Positions 42,814 to 50,733 of a stretch of 64,000 bases of DNA are shown one piece after another; position 1 is the stretch's first letter, and every line of letters begins with the position of its first letter. The notes under the pieces were generated by a model. It saw only the letters and a list, made by a program, of their open reading frames with translations, searched no databases and was not told the DNA's origin. Source of the stretch: Rhodococcus qingshengii (lineage in GTDB: Bacteria > Actinomycetota > Actinomycetes > Mycobacteriales > Mycobacteriaceae); assembly GCF_021025955.1 (NCBI RefSeq), contig NZ_JAJNCL010000011.1, positions 124,001 to 188,000 on the forward strand, written 5' to 3'. The translations under genes were made by a program, and so were the position numbers.

Positions 42814-42939
42814 CTACTAGGAGTTGCCATGGCGACAATCGTGCGGGACTGACGTGGTCTGTATCTCGTTGAAGTTCCCCATACAGTCGGCCGTACTCTG
42901 TTCGATTGTCACTATCGACCGGGCAAGCGCAGACGCTAG

Positions 42940-42984
42940 GTACGACGCTCTCGTTGACGACTAAGTACGACGCTGTCGTTGACG
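42940..42984. repeat. 20-bp direct repeat across the 3' end of the CGNR gene
   Basis: GTACGACGCTCTCGTTGACG and GTACGACGCTGTCGTTGACG (one difference) at a 25-base period. The second copy codes the last residues of the CGNR protein and the first lies just past its stop. Confidence 0.75.
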
Positions 42985-43539
42985 GTGATTCGCGACGTTT
43001 ATTCGGTTGCCGCACAACGCCGGCATGCAGTATCTGCGTCGCCCTCCCCTGCTCGTATCGACAAACACCCCGTTGCACGTCGGCGATGCGCATGGGCGGA
43101 ATCGTTCGTACCCCAATGTGCGCAGAGTCCCCAGCAACGAGTAGCCGATCAACAACGTAAGTTCACCGGAGAGGTCGATCCTGCTGTCCGGTAACGCATT
43201 CCATCGATAGTCGTCCTGGGAATCAGGCACGAGTCGAACCTGATGCGGGACGGTCTGCAGGAGCCGATGGGTGCGATCAACAAGCTTGTCGGAGGTCGGA
43301 GCATCGAGAATCGAACGAATCTCGTCTCTGAGTTCCTTGACGTCTGCAAGTTCACCACTGGTAGGCCGACGCCCGCCGCCGAGTGCATCCGGCGAGAGTC
43401 CATGTTCATCCAGTAGATCGTGAAGCGCCTGGGGGTCAGCCAACGCGTCACCGGCCTCCACCCACACGCGGGGCGAGGTGTTGACCAGGTCGGTCGCAAA
43501 CGGCGCACCGGCGACGTAATCGTCTAAAACTACTTGCAT
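42961..43539 (-). CDS. CGNR zinc-finger (ABATE-type) regulator-like protein
   Basis: 192 aa. An N-terminal stress-induced ABATE-like region (DLVNTSPRVWVEAGDALADP) leads to a C-terminal zinc finger: RFRPCASPTCNGVFVDTSRG then RRRYCMPALCGNRINVANHR, with four Cys and the CGNR signature. Such proteins are presumed DNA-binding regulators. Divergent from a small unknown gene. The tail RQRQRRT lies within a short duplication. Confidence 0.9.
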   Translation of the reverse strand: MQVVLDDYVAGAPFATDLVNTSPRVWVEAGDALADPQALHDLLDEHGLSPDALGGGRRPTSGELADVKELRDEIRSILDAPTSDKLVDRTHRLLQTVPHQVRLVPDSQDDYRWNALPDSRIDLSGELTLLIGYSLLGTLRTLGYERFRPCASPTCNGVFVDTSRGGRRRYCMPALCGNRINVANHRQRQRRT

Positions 43540-43602
43540 CCCTTACCGCCCTGCTTTACCGTAATTGAATAACCTAACTTTACACCTTACGGAGGCGGCG
43601 GG

Positions 43603-43980
43603 ATGGAACATTGCGCAGACCACAGACTGCCCGAGATACTCCGAGACACCCACCACCGATTGCGCCGCGCCGGCACCGTGGCATCGCAGACACCCGTCGT
43701 TGCTGCCGATCTCTACTGGTCGATCGGCGCGCTCGCCCAGTGTCTGACCGCGATGGACGAGGTCATTTCACAACTTGGAATCAATGCCCGAAAGCAGTTG
43801 CGCGCTGGAAAGTTCGACGTCGAGAGCGGACCATTTGAAGGACAACCCGACGCCGCCCTGCTCACCGCAGTTCTTGCGCTCGCCAGAGCATCGAGCAGTT
43901 GTGAAACAGTTCAGTCGGCAATCGGCAATGCCCAGATCGCGGTGAGCGATCTCGTCGTCGCGAGGACTACTAGCGCCTGA
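43603..43980 (+). CDS. Hypothetical helical protein, 125 aa
   Basis: Start MEHCADHRLPEILRDTHHRL with GGAGG 7 bases upstream of the ATG. Mostly helical, with a hydrophobic-amphipathic stretch around VVAADLYWSIGALAQCLTAM and no membrane helix. It is not recognised. Divergent from the CGNR gene, with a 60-bp AT-richer region between. Confidence 0.65.
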   Translation: MEHCADHRLPEILRDTHHRLRRAGTVASQTPVVAADLYWSIGALAQCLTAMDEVISQLGINARKQLRAGKFDVESGPFEGQPDAALLTAVLALARASSSCETVQSAIGNAQIAVSDLVVARTTSA

Positions 43981-44072
43981 CACTCGGGCGAGCAAACCGC
44001 TCCAATAGAGACTGTATGGTTGGTTTTCGGCATCCGCCGAGAGCGTCGAACAGCAGGGACCGGGTTTTCACT

Positions 44073-44426
44073 GTGAGTACAGGGACATCAACGATCTACG
44101 AGGACAGGACCGTCCGGATCGACGATCAGGGCGTCACGATCCGCCACTATTACTTCCCGTACTTCCCGTTTGTCAGCAAGTTCGTTCCGTACTCGCAGAT
44201 CGAATCCGTCGACCTCGGAGTCATGTCATGGCTGAGTGGACGCTTACGAATCTGGGGAACAACAGATTTCAGCTCGTGGTACAGCCTGGATCTTTCACGC
44301 CCGTGGAAGGAGACCGCGGTGGTACTCACCCTCGCCGGTCGCGGAGCGCCTTCGTTCAGCCCCAAAGACCCGGATCGCGTCGAGACCGAAATCCGAAGTC
44401 GCATCGGATCACACGCCGCGAACTGA
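44073..44426 (+). CDS. Small PH-like-domain protein
   Basis: About 117 aa from a GTG. TVRIDDQGVTIRHYYFPYFP, then FVPYSQIESVDLGVMSWLSG and RLRIWGTTDFSSWYSLDL, resembles bacterial PH-like domains (strand-rich, with a helix near the end). Soluble, function unknown. Its stop abuts the convergent stop of the next gene. Confidence 0.6.
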   Translation: MSTGTSTIYEDRTVRIDDQGVTIRHYYFPYFPFVSKFVPYSQIESVDLGVMSWLSGRLRIWGTTDFSSWYSLDLSRPWKETAVVLTLAGRGAPSFSPKDPDRVETEIRSRIGSHAAN

Positions 44427-45638
44427 CTAGCGGAACTCGGATTCGACGGTCACGATCTCGCTCCAGTCGGTTCGATCGAACAACCGCGCCAGTGCAGTGA
44501 ACAGAACTTGTGGGTCGATGACGCTCTCAGCTGAGTGCACACCGACCCGATCCGAAATCGTTCCGTCGGCCAGCCGGGAAACCACCTGAGCAAGGCCCAG
44601 CGCCAAGGGGATTCCCGTTGCACCGGCCATGTCCGACAGCAACTCCGATACCGGTGAATTATCAGCGATCCGTGCCACGACGCGCGTCTTTTGTCCATCG
44701 AGCACCCCTGTGGCCGAGGCGAAGAACGACGGCAAGGAGCCGTGGTCGGCGCGCGTGAGCATTCGAGGCGCAGCACGGATCATCCGCCTGAGCGAGGGCT
44801 TGCCCAATTCTTCAGCGGCCGAGTCGAGATCGATTCTGCCCTTGTCGATATCCGAACGTAGAACGTCGAGAAACGCGACGGTTTCCGGTGTGATCACCAT
44901 CAGATTTGCCGAATGACATGAGGGGCGGAAGGTTCGATGAAACATGACCGGCTCCGGATGCCCGACCACATAAGCGTTTCCGCGGCATCCACCGGGTAGT
45001 TCCAGTGCGATGGAACGCAACGGTGCTTCTGTGACTATCCGTCCCGCACCAACCACTGGCACCTTGCCGCTGATCTGCTGCATCCAGTGAACGGCAGCGG
45101 CACTCACCGTTCCTACCGACGCCCCCTCGCCGTCGACATCAACCGGCCAGGCCGTATATAGGTCGACGATCACGTCCAACCGCGAGACTGCAATCGCGGC
45201 CAGGAGGTTACTCATTCCGGGACTTGCGCCCATTCCGACGACCGCACAAATTCCGGCTTCTTGCGCAGCGCAATCCAATTCCAGCATGTCGATTGCCGGC
45301 TCCCAGTCGTCGCAGATGTCGAGATAGTGAGTTCCGGTCTCGATCGCTGCCTGGAGAATACCGACACCGAAACGGAAGAACGGGCCGACGGTATTGACGA
45401 CCACGTCTGCGCCGTCAAGCAATTCACGTAGCGAGCGACTGTCCGTGACGTCGATACTGCAGGACTCGACTTCCGCTGATTCCTGAGCCAGTTCAACTGA
45501 AAGTCGCGCCGCAGCGTCTACATCGCGATCGGCAACTACCACTGTGCCGACACCCGGCATTGTTGCAGCCAGACGAACTGCGACCGATCCCATGGCGCCG
45601 GCACCACCCAGAGCAACGACTGTGATTCCGTCAGCCAT
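44427..45638 (-). CDS. Saccharopine dehydrogenase/reductase-like NAD(P)-binding protein
   Basis: 403 aa. An N-terminal Rossmann fold VVALGGAGAMGSVAVRLAAT with VVVADRDVDAAARLS, then DVTDSRSLRELLDGADVVVN and GPFFRFGVGILQAAIETGTH followed by YLDICDD, as in saccharopine reductase-like proteins. A true lysine-pathway role is not implied; many members are of unknown function. It overlaps the upstream hydrolase gene by 8 bp. Confidence 0.85.
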   Translation of the reverse strand: MADGITVVALGGAGAMGSVAVRLAATMPGVGTVVVADRDVDAAARLSVELAQESAEVESCSIDVTDSRSLRELLDGADVVVNTVGPFFRFGVGILQAAIETGTHYLDICDDWEPAIDMLELDCAAQEAGICAVVGMGASPGMSNLLAAIAVSRLDVIVDLYTAWPVDVDGEGASVGTVSAAAVHWMQQISGKVPVVGAGRIVTEAPLRSIALELPGGCRGNAYVVGHPEPVMFHRTFRPSCHSANLMVITPETVAFLDVLRSDIDKGRIDLDSAAEELGKPSLRRMIRAAPRMLTRADHGSLPSFFASATGVLDGQKTRVVARIADNSPVSELLSDMAGATGIPLALGLAQVVSRLADGTISDRVGVHSAESVIDPQVLFTALARLFDRTDWSEIVTVESEFR

Positions 45639-46683
45639 GAATTCCCTCCAAAAATGCAGTCTGATCCGCTAGATACCCGGGAGCGAAGATCGAACGGGGT
45701 GCAAGGACGGCCACCAGAGCCGACATCACTTCCGAGTCTTCGAGATCCTTGTCCACGATCGAATGAGTTGCGTCGGGATACTTCTTGACCACCAATTGCC
45801 CTGGCGATTCCAGTAATTCGCGGTACACACTTTCGGTATCGGCCACGTCGACGTTGACGTCTTGTCCGCCGATGATCAAGAGCACCGGAACCTTCACGGT
45901 TTCGAGATCGGCTCGCGCATCCGAGAGGTAGTTCTTTCGGATGAAGTTCCACCGGTCTTCGGTGAGACCGTCAGCCTCGCCGGAGGCCACGAGATCGTCG
46001 AACGATGCATCACGTGCCAACTGATCCAAGTTCTTCGCACGATCGACCCGCGCTTTCTCGAACTCGTCGGCCGACGCATTTCTCTCGGAAAGCTCGGCAA
46101 GGGTGTTGAATTCACCTTGTTGGAGCCAGTTGATAGCGGGACCCACGGCAATGACGAACGCGACGTCCGGGTCGAGGTTCACCACCTTGGGCATCACCCA
46201 TCCTGCCTGGCTGGCACCCCACAGACCGATACGAGACGGATCGATGTCCGAACGGCCCCGTGCCCACTCGATTGCCGCTTCCGTTTCCGCCGCCCGATCG
46301 TCCATGCTCTGATCGAGCCAATTGCCCGGTGCCCCATTCACCCCCGGCTTGTCCCAGGAGAGTGACGCGTACCCGGCCTTGGCGAACGCCTCCCAGACCG
46401 GCCTGTAAAAGGTCTCGTGTGTTGCATCGACCGGCCCGTCTCCGTGGACGAAAACCACGAGCCCGAAGGGACCGTCACCGTGTTCGGGCAGTGCAAGGAC
46501 TCCCTGGAGCGGCACCGATCCCCCAGCGATCGTCACTTTTTCCTCACGGATGTCGTAGGTGTTCTGGTACAGCGTCCAGCCCACCAGACCCACGATCAGA
46601 ACAACGACCACTGCCAGGGAAGTAACCATCCACCTGCGTAAACGATGGCCACTCTTCCTCTCACTCACCGACCCCACTGCCAT
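45631..46683 (-). CDS. Membrane-anchored alpha/beta hydrolase
   Basis: 350 aa. One N-terminal membrane helix (VTSLAVVVVLIVGLVGWTLY) acts as an anchor or uncleaved signal. The hydrolase domain has LVVFVHGDGPVDAT (oxyanion), nucleophile elbow IGLWGASQAGWVMPK with Ser, the acid in IIGGQDVNVD and the His in YPDATHSIVD. It belongs with acyl-peptide/ester hydrolases. GGCGGGAAG precedes the ATG. It is first in a two-gene operon and divergent from a PaaX-like regulator. Confidence 0.88.
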   Translation of the reverse strand: MAVGSVSERKSGHRLRRWMVTSLAVVVVLIVGLVGWTLYQNTYDIREEKVTIAGGSVPLQGVLALPEHGDGPFGLVVFVHGDGPVDATHETFYRPVWEAFAKAGYASLSWDKPGVNGAPGNWLDQSMDDRAAETEAAIEWARGRSDIDPSRIGLWGASQAGWVMPKVVNLDPDVAFVIAVGPAINWLQQGEFNTLAELSERNASADEFEKARVDRAKNLDQLARDASFDDLVASGEADGLTEDRWNFIRKNYLSDARADLETVKVPVLLIIGGQDVNVDVADTESVYRELLESPGQLVVKKYPDATHSIVDKDLEDSEVMSALVAVLAPRSIFAPGYLADQTAFLEGIHG

Positions 46684-46704
46684 CTTCCCGCCTAACGTAC
46701 GAAT

Positions 46705-46732
46705 TTGAAACGATCGTATTGCATTCGATAGT
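46705..46732 (+). promoter_or_regulatory. Promoter of the PaaX-like gene (leaderless)
   Basis: TTGAAA (46705-46710), a 16-base spacer and GATAGT (46727-46732) end 6 bases before the ATG at 46739, which suggests a leaderless mRNA. An ACGA ... TCGT inverted motif overlaps it and could be the regulator's site. Confidence 0.5.
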
Positions 46733-46738
46733 ACAGTT

Positions 46739-47647
46739 ATGGGCGAAGATGTCGAGAGGCGAGGAAAGGACACGGCAATGACGGACAGGGACGTCGATGT
46801 GCCCACGAGGATCTTGATCGAGGGACTACTGCGCACGGACGGAACTGTCGACGGGCACACCCTCTATGCCACCGCCGACGCCCTCGACAAAACAGATCAA
46901 CAGGTTCGGCTGTGCATCAAGCGGTTGGTCACCGAGGGGAAGTTCACTCAAGAAGGTCGCGGGCGGCAGGCCACGCTACGAGCAACGCCGAAAGCCGTGC
47001 GCGAGATGGAACCCGACGTCGAATTCGTTCGGCTGGCCTATCAACAAGACCGCAACACTGCGACACCGTGGGACGGGTATTGGCATCTGGTCGGATTCGC
47101 AATTCCGGAGTCGTCACGGAAAGCACGAGATGCGCTGCGCACCAGGGTCGTTTACCTCGGCGGCGCGCTCGTCCAAGGCGGTCTGTACGTCTCGCCGCAC
47201 GCCTGGGAACCGTACGTACTCGATGCGGCCGCCGAACTCGACGTCGAACAGCACCTGTCTTCTCTCACCACTCGAGATCTGAAAGTGGGCAGGCTCGAAG
47301 ACCCCGTGAAAATTGCCGCACAGTTGTGGCCGCTGGACGAGATCGCAGCCGGATACGAACGACTGCTCGACGTAGCGACTGTGCGCCTGGAGAAACTGCA
47401 GAACACTCCGGGCACCGATGCTGTCACGGTGACCATCGAACTCGCGGCGGAATTCACGCGAGCCATGGAGCCGGACCCTCTGCTGCCGCCGGAACTGCTG
47501 CCCACCAACTGGATCGGCACGCGGGCGCGCTTCGTCACGGCACAGTGCTGGGCGCTTCTGGCACAGGTGGACGGTGCAGACGACTTACCGTCGCTGTTCC
47601 ACCTGTACGCAGATGCGATCGGTGATCAGGACGCGAGCGTGCGCTGA
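46739..47647 (+). CDS. PaaX-like transcriptional regulator
   Basis: 302 aa (289 from an inner ATG at 46778 that has GGAAAGGA ahead). An N-terminal winged-helix region (YATADALDKTDQQVRLCIKR, LVTEGKFTQEGRGRQATLRA) is followed by the PaaX middle domain (DGYWHLVGFAIPESSRKARD, LRTRVVYLGGALVQGGLYVS) and the C-terminal domain (TRARFVTAQCWALL). PaaX proteins repress aromatic-acid or related genes. The promoter supports the outer start. Confidence 0.85.
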   Translation: MGEDVERRGKDTAMTDRDVDVPTRILIEGLLRTDGTVDGHTLYATADALDKTDQQVRLCIKRLVTEGKFTQEGRGRQATLRATPKAVREMEPDVEFVRLAYQQDRNTATPWDGYWHLVGFAIPESSRKARDALRTRVVYLGGALVQGGLYVSPHAWEPYVLDAAAELDVEQHLSSLTTRDLKVGRLEDPVKIAAQLWPLDEIAAGYERLLDVATVRLEKLQNTPGTDAVTVTIELAAEFTRAMEPDPLLPPELLPTNWIGTRARFVTAQCWALLAQVDGADDLPSLFHLYADAIGDQDASVR

Positions 47648-48240
47648 CGGGGCGGCAGTCCGAAACGACCGAGCACTTCGTCGACTGCGGTGGACGGTGT
47701 GACAAGTCCGCGATCCTGAAGCCACGGAATGGTGCTGTCCACCAGATGTTCGAGCGTGCGAGGCAAGGCGAGCGGGAGCAACGTAACGCCGTCGGCGACC
47801 TCGGCAGCTCGGATATCGGCGATCAAACTGCCGAGCCCGGAGGGTGTTCCGACGTAGTGAAGCGAAACCGGGACCCGCGGAGCAGTCAACGCACTGTCCA
47901 ACTGTGCAAGCTCTTTTCGGGCGGAGCGAGCTTCCGGTGCGATCAGAATCTCGAGATCGACCAGCACTGCGACGCTGTCGGGATCGCGTCCTTCTTCGGC
48001 GACAGCAGCGCGTATCCGTGCACGTTCGAGCTGTGCCTCACGCAGGTCCGCAGCGCGAATCCGAACCACATTGGTAGGGAATGAAGCTAAATCGAGAGCC
48101 TTTTCGCCCTCGGTGAGGTCCACCCAGTAGTCGCCGCCGATGATGGGCAGGTTGCCGGGTGCGCCCTCAGCTGCCGGATGGTGACCAGATCCGGTCAACT
48201 CGACCGCTACGTGCAGAGAATGCGAAGCGCGTGAAGACAT
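47626..48240 (-). CDS. Short luciferase-like (LLM) flavin-dependent oxidoreductase, C-terminal type
   Basis: 204 aa. RIRAAVAEEGRDPDSVAVLV, YVGTPSGLGSLIADIRAAEV and ADGVTLLPLALPRTLEHLVD, followed by IPWLQDRGL, match the C-terminal half of LLM monooxygenases such as SsuD/NtaA types; the usual N-terminal half (about 180 aa) is missing. GGAGG stands 6 bases before the ATG, so the short form looks deliberate. A cysteine leader peptide precedes it, pointing to sulfur metabolism. Its 3' end overlaps the PaaX-like gene by 22 bp. Confidence 0.6.
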   Translation of the reverse strand: MSSRASHSLHVAVELTGSGHHPAAEGAPGNLPIIGGDYWVDLTEGEKALDLASFPTNVVRIRAADLREAQLERARIRAAVAEEGRDPDSVAVLVDLEILIAPEARSARKELAQLDSALTAPRVPVSLHYVGTPSGLGSLIADIRAAEVADGVTLLPLALPRTLEHLVDSTIPWLQDRGLVTPSTAVDEVLGRFGLPPRQRTLAS

Positions 48241-48288
48241 GTAAGACCTCCGAAAATCAGAAAAGTATGGGATGAGCGAGACGAATCG

Positions 48289-48402
48289 TCAGCTCGAACA
48301 CATTCCTGACGAGGTGCGGCACAGATCGACATGGCGACGGCACCACTGACCGAGAGTGATGCTCACTCTCGAAGGGGTGGCGGGAAAATCCGCTGGTGCC
48401 AT
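48289..48402 (-). CDS. Cysteine-rich leader peptide (37 aa) upstream of the LLM gene
   Basis: The translation is MAPADFPATPSRVSITLGQW followed by [17 protein letters not shown]. The CRRHVDLCR core is the same as in the leader at 15749. TAGCAT (48415-48410) ends 7 bases before the ATG, so the mRNA is probably leaderless, as for mycobacterial cysteine-responsive leaders. The stop is 48 bases before the LLM gene. Confidence 0.72.
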   Translation of the reverse strand: MAPADFPATPSRVSITLGQWCRRHVDLCRTSSGMCSS

Positions 48403-48450
48403 GGCTGCCATGCTAGTTGTCCGTTCGAGTTTTCGGGGACCGAGCTCAGC

Positions 48451-49776
48451 TCAGACGCACTCGGCTGCCCCGGCATTGTCGTCGGCGGCTCCGAGGAAGG
48501 GGCGGGTCTCGGGCACTGGGTTCCACGCACCGGCCGTCTTCGCGTACTTCCAATCACGCTGATTCGAAACCAGGATGTTCACGGCGTCGACCAACCGCGT
48601 GACGTCATCCGAGCTGCTACCGAGGCCGAGGCTGGCGCGAACGGCACCGCCGGAGAGGCCGAGGCGTGCGAGAACCGGATGTGCGCAGAAGCGACCGTCG
48701 CGAACTCCGATGCCGTGCTCCGCGGAGAGGAATGCGGCGATCTCGCCCGCTTCGAATCCGTCGACGGTGAAGGTGACGATTCCGACGGCGTCAGGAGCGT
48801 CGTTCCACAGTCGCACGAGTGAGACGCCCTCGATGGCGGACAAGCCGTCAGTGAGCTGGGCGGTGAGCGCCTTCTCATGCTCGGCGATGACGTCGAAGTC
48901 CAGGGCGTGCAGGGTTTCGCAGGCGGTCGCGATGGCTGCCGCGCCGAGCACGTTGGGGGAGCCCGCCTCGTGGCGTGCGGGCGCGCAAGCCCACTCGGTG
49001 GATTCGATGGTCACCTCACGCACGGCGCCGCCGCCGGCGAGGTACGGCTGAGCTTCGTCGAGCCAGTCACGGCGGCCGACCAGAACGCCGGCGCCGAAGG
49101 GCGCGTACAGCTTATGGCCCGAGAACGCTACGTAGTCGACGCCGCATTCCTGCAGGTCGATGCGACGGTGGGGAGCCAACTGAGCAGCGTCGACGAGAAT
49201 ACGTGCGCCGCAACGGTGAGCGATGTCAGCCAAACGTGCAATCGGCAGGATCTCACCGGTCACGTTGGAGGCCCCAGTGATTGCGAGCAGCGCAGCAGGC
49301 TTGGTGCACAGTTCACCGATCAGACGCTCGATCGTTTCTTCGATGGTGTCTGCAGCGGTGACGATACGAGCGTCGTTCCACGGCAACAGGTTTGCGTGAT
49401 GCTCGACGTCGAGGACGACGGTGCTGCCGGGGACGCACTGTGCAAGCAGGTTCAGCGAATCGGTGGTATTCCGGGTGAAGACGACAACCTGATCGTCGGC
49501 ACAGTTCACGAAACGAGCAACGGATTCACGAGCGTTCTCGTAGGTGAGCGTGGAGATCCGGGACGCGTAGCCGGCACCGCGGTGGACGCTGGCGTACGTG
49601 GGCAACAATTCGGCGATACGGTCGGTGACCTGGGCCAATGCCGGCGCGCTGGCCGCGTAGTCGAAGTTGGCGTAGGAGCATTCGCCGCCCTGAACCAATG
49701 GAACCTGCAGGTCAGCACCCGAAACCTTGGCAATCGCGGTGGTGCAGCAGGTGTCGGCACTCAATACAGCAGTCAT
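48451..49776 (-). CDS. SufS/CsdA-like PLP-dependent class V aminotransferase (cysteine desulfurase-like)
   Basis: 441 aa. Seen: FDYAASAPALAQVTDRIAEL, VVFTRNTTDSLNLLAQCV, VEHHANLLPWND, LLAITGASNVTGEILPIARL, ARILVDAAQLAPHRRIDLQE with Asp, and VDYVAFSGHKLYAPFGAGVL with the PLP Lys. The C-terminal half has GIGVRDGRFCAHPVLARLG, with a Cys where SufS enzymes place the persulfide residue. A SAM-IV riboswitch upstream ties it to sulfur/methionine supply. The ATG was taken over an upstream TTG because GAGGA fits it. Confidence 0.85.
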   Translation of the reverse strand: MTAVLSADTCCTTAIAKVSGADLQVPLVQGGECSYANFDYAASAPALAQVTDRIAELLPTYASVHRGAGYASRISTLTYENARESVARFVNCADDQVVVFTRNTTDSLNLLAQCVPGSTVVLDVEHHANLLPWNDARIVTAADTIEETIERLIGELCTKPAALLAITGASNVTGEILPIARLADIAHRCGARILVDAAQLAPHRRIDLQECGVDYVAFSGHKLYAPFGAGVLVGRRDWLDEAQPYLAGGGAVREVTIESTEWACAPARHEAGSPNVLGAAAIATACETLHALDFDVIAEHEKALTAQLTDGLSAIEGVSLVRLWNDAPDAVGIVTFTVDGFEAGEIAAFLSAEHGIGVRDGRFCAHPVLARLGLSGGAVRASLGLGSSSDDVTRLVDAVNILVSNQRDWKYAKTAGAWNPVPETRPFLGAADDNAGAAECV

Positions 49777-49825
49777 CGAAGACAATCCTCACGTTCAAGG
49801 ACTCGTTCGTCGGGTGATGGCCCCG

Positions 49826-49945
49826 GAAGAGTCCGCGCTTGCCGCATTCGTTTTCGAACGCAGCCGGGTCGTCACCCGGAGCACCCCACCGCGGAGGAGG
49901 GTTGCCGACCAGCAAGCCGGGGCTGAACACTGGTACTCGTGACCT
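49826..49945 (-). promoter_or_regulatory. SAM-IV riboswitch
   Basis: On the minus strand the leader has GGTCACGAGTACCAG, GCCCCGGCTTGCTGG, CGGCAACCCTCC, CGCGGTGGGGTGC, CCGGGTGACGACC and, after a hairpin, CGGCAAGCGCGGACTC. These blocks in this order and spacing are those of the actinobacterial SAM-IV aptamer, which turns genes off when S-adenosylmethionine is high. The cysteine desulfurase-like gene begins about 50 bases downstream. Confidence 0.85.
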
Positions 49946-49978
49946 GGCAACGAGGATGGCAGGAACGTCCCGTGCTTG

Positions 49979-50371
49979 TCAAGACGAAGCTGCGAAGGCC
50001 GTCTTCACCGCGTAATCGTCCGGCAGGCGAGGTGGAGTGCAAGCCTGGGTTTCCGGATCGGCCAGATCCACCGAGAGAAGGCGCTGAATTCGATCGATTC
50101 GACTCGATACGGTGTTGCGGCGCAAGCCCATTCATTTTGCGGTGTGCGCCAGAGACGATTCTTCGTCGAGGTACGTCGAGAGAGTCTCGAGCAACTCTCC
50201 ATTCGAATCTCGTAGCGGCGCGAGCCGTGTCGCGGCGGCAGGCTGAAACGTGTCGGCCCGCGTCCATGCCTCCACTGTGGGTTCCACTTGCGGGTTCCAA
50301 TTGTGGGTTCCAACCGAGCTCGAGCTGCGCGAATACGCTCGGCGATCCTGCGCAGAACGCACAGATTTCAC
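49979..50371 (-). pseudogene. Broken PucR/CdaR-type regulator (C-terminal part)
   Basis: Read on the minus strand, RLAPLRDSNGELLETLSTYL, DEESSLAHTAK, a TGA at 50134-50132, then MGLRRNTVSSRIDRIQRLLS, VDLADPETQ gives the HTH end of a PucR/CdaR regulator; family members have a residue such as Arg where the TGA stands (CGA to TGA). Upstream, a 13-bp unit is present three times; reducing it to one copy joins the frame RRIAERIRAARARLEPTVEA to the rest. The N-terminal part is gone. Confidence 0.65.
50280..50318. repeat. 13-bp tandem repeat, three copies
   Basis: Units of the form TTGTGGGTTCCAA (with CTGTGGGTTCCAC and TTGCGGGTTCCAA as variants) follow each other in the broken regulator gene. Two extra units add 26 bases and shift the frame. 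Confidence 0.75.
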
Positions 50372-50591
50372 TACCGCACGATGCTAAGTATCCAAACTCC
50401 GCCGATGGAGTTTGCCCCGGCAAGTCGTAATCGCACCCGTTGCCATCCGCCGCCCCCGAAGATCTCACTTGACGACGTTTGCTGAGTCGAAACTGCAATC
50501 ACATCTACTCCTCCTTCGAGTTCGCTTGTAACAAAACAACTCCCACGACCGAAAAGGTCTTTGAACCACAACAGCGAAGGGACGAAAGACT

Positions 50592-50732
50592 ATGGGATCA
50601 GCAGACGTAATGGCCTGGCTCGCCGAGGGTTACCTCGCCGGCGATCCGGTTCGCTATCCGCTCTACGTCGGATCGATGTTCCTGGCAATGCCGTTCCAGC
50701 TGATCGGCGTAATTCTGGGTCACCCCTTCTGA
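50592..50732 (+). CDS. Small hydrophobic protein, 46 aa
   Basis: The translation is MGSADVMAWLAEGYLAGDPV then RYPLYVGSMFLAMPFQLIGV then ILGHPF. The second half is one likely membrane helix. AAGGGA lies about 11 bases before the ATG. Its stop is 1 base from the stop of the convergent next gene. Not recognised. Confidence 0.55.
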   Translation: MGSADVMAWLAEGYLAGDPVRYPLYVGSMFLAMPFQLIGVILGHPF

Positions 50733-50733
50733 G

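Noticed and set aside
49872-50498. 208-codon frame on the minus strand
   Set aside because: It runs through the SAM-IV region and the broken regulator in the wrong frame for the PucR-like HTH sequence.
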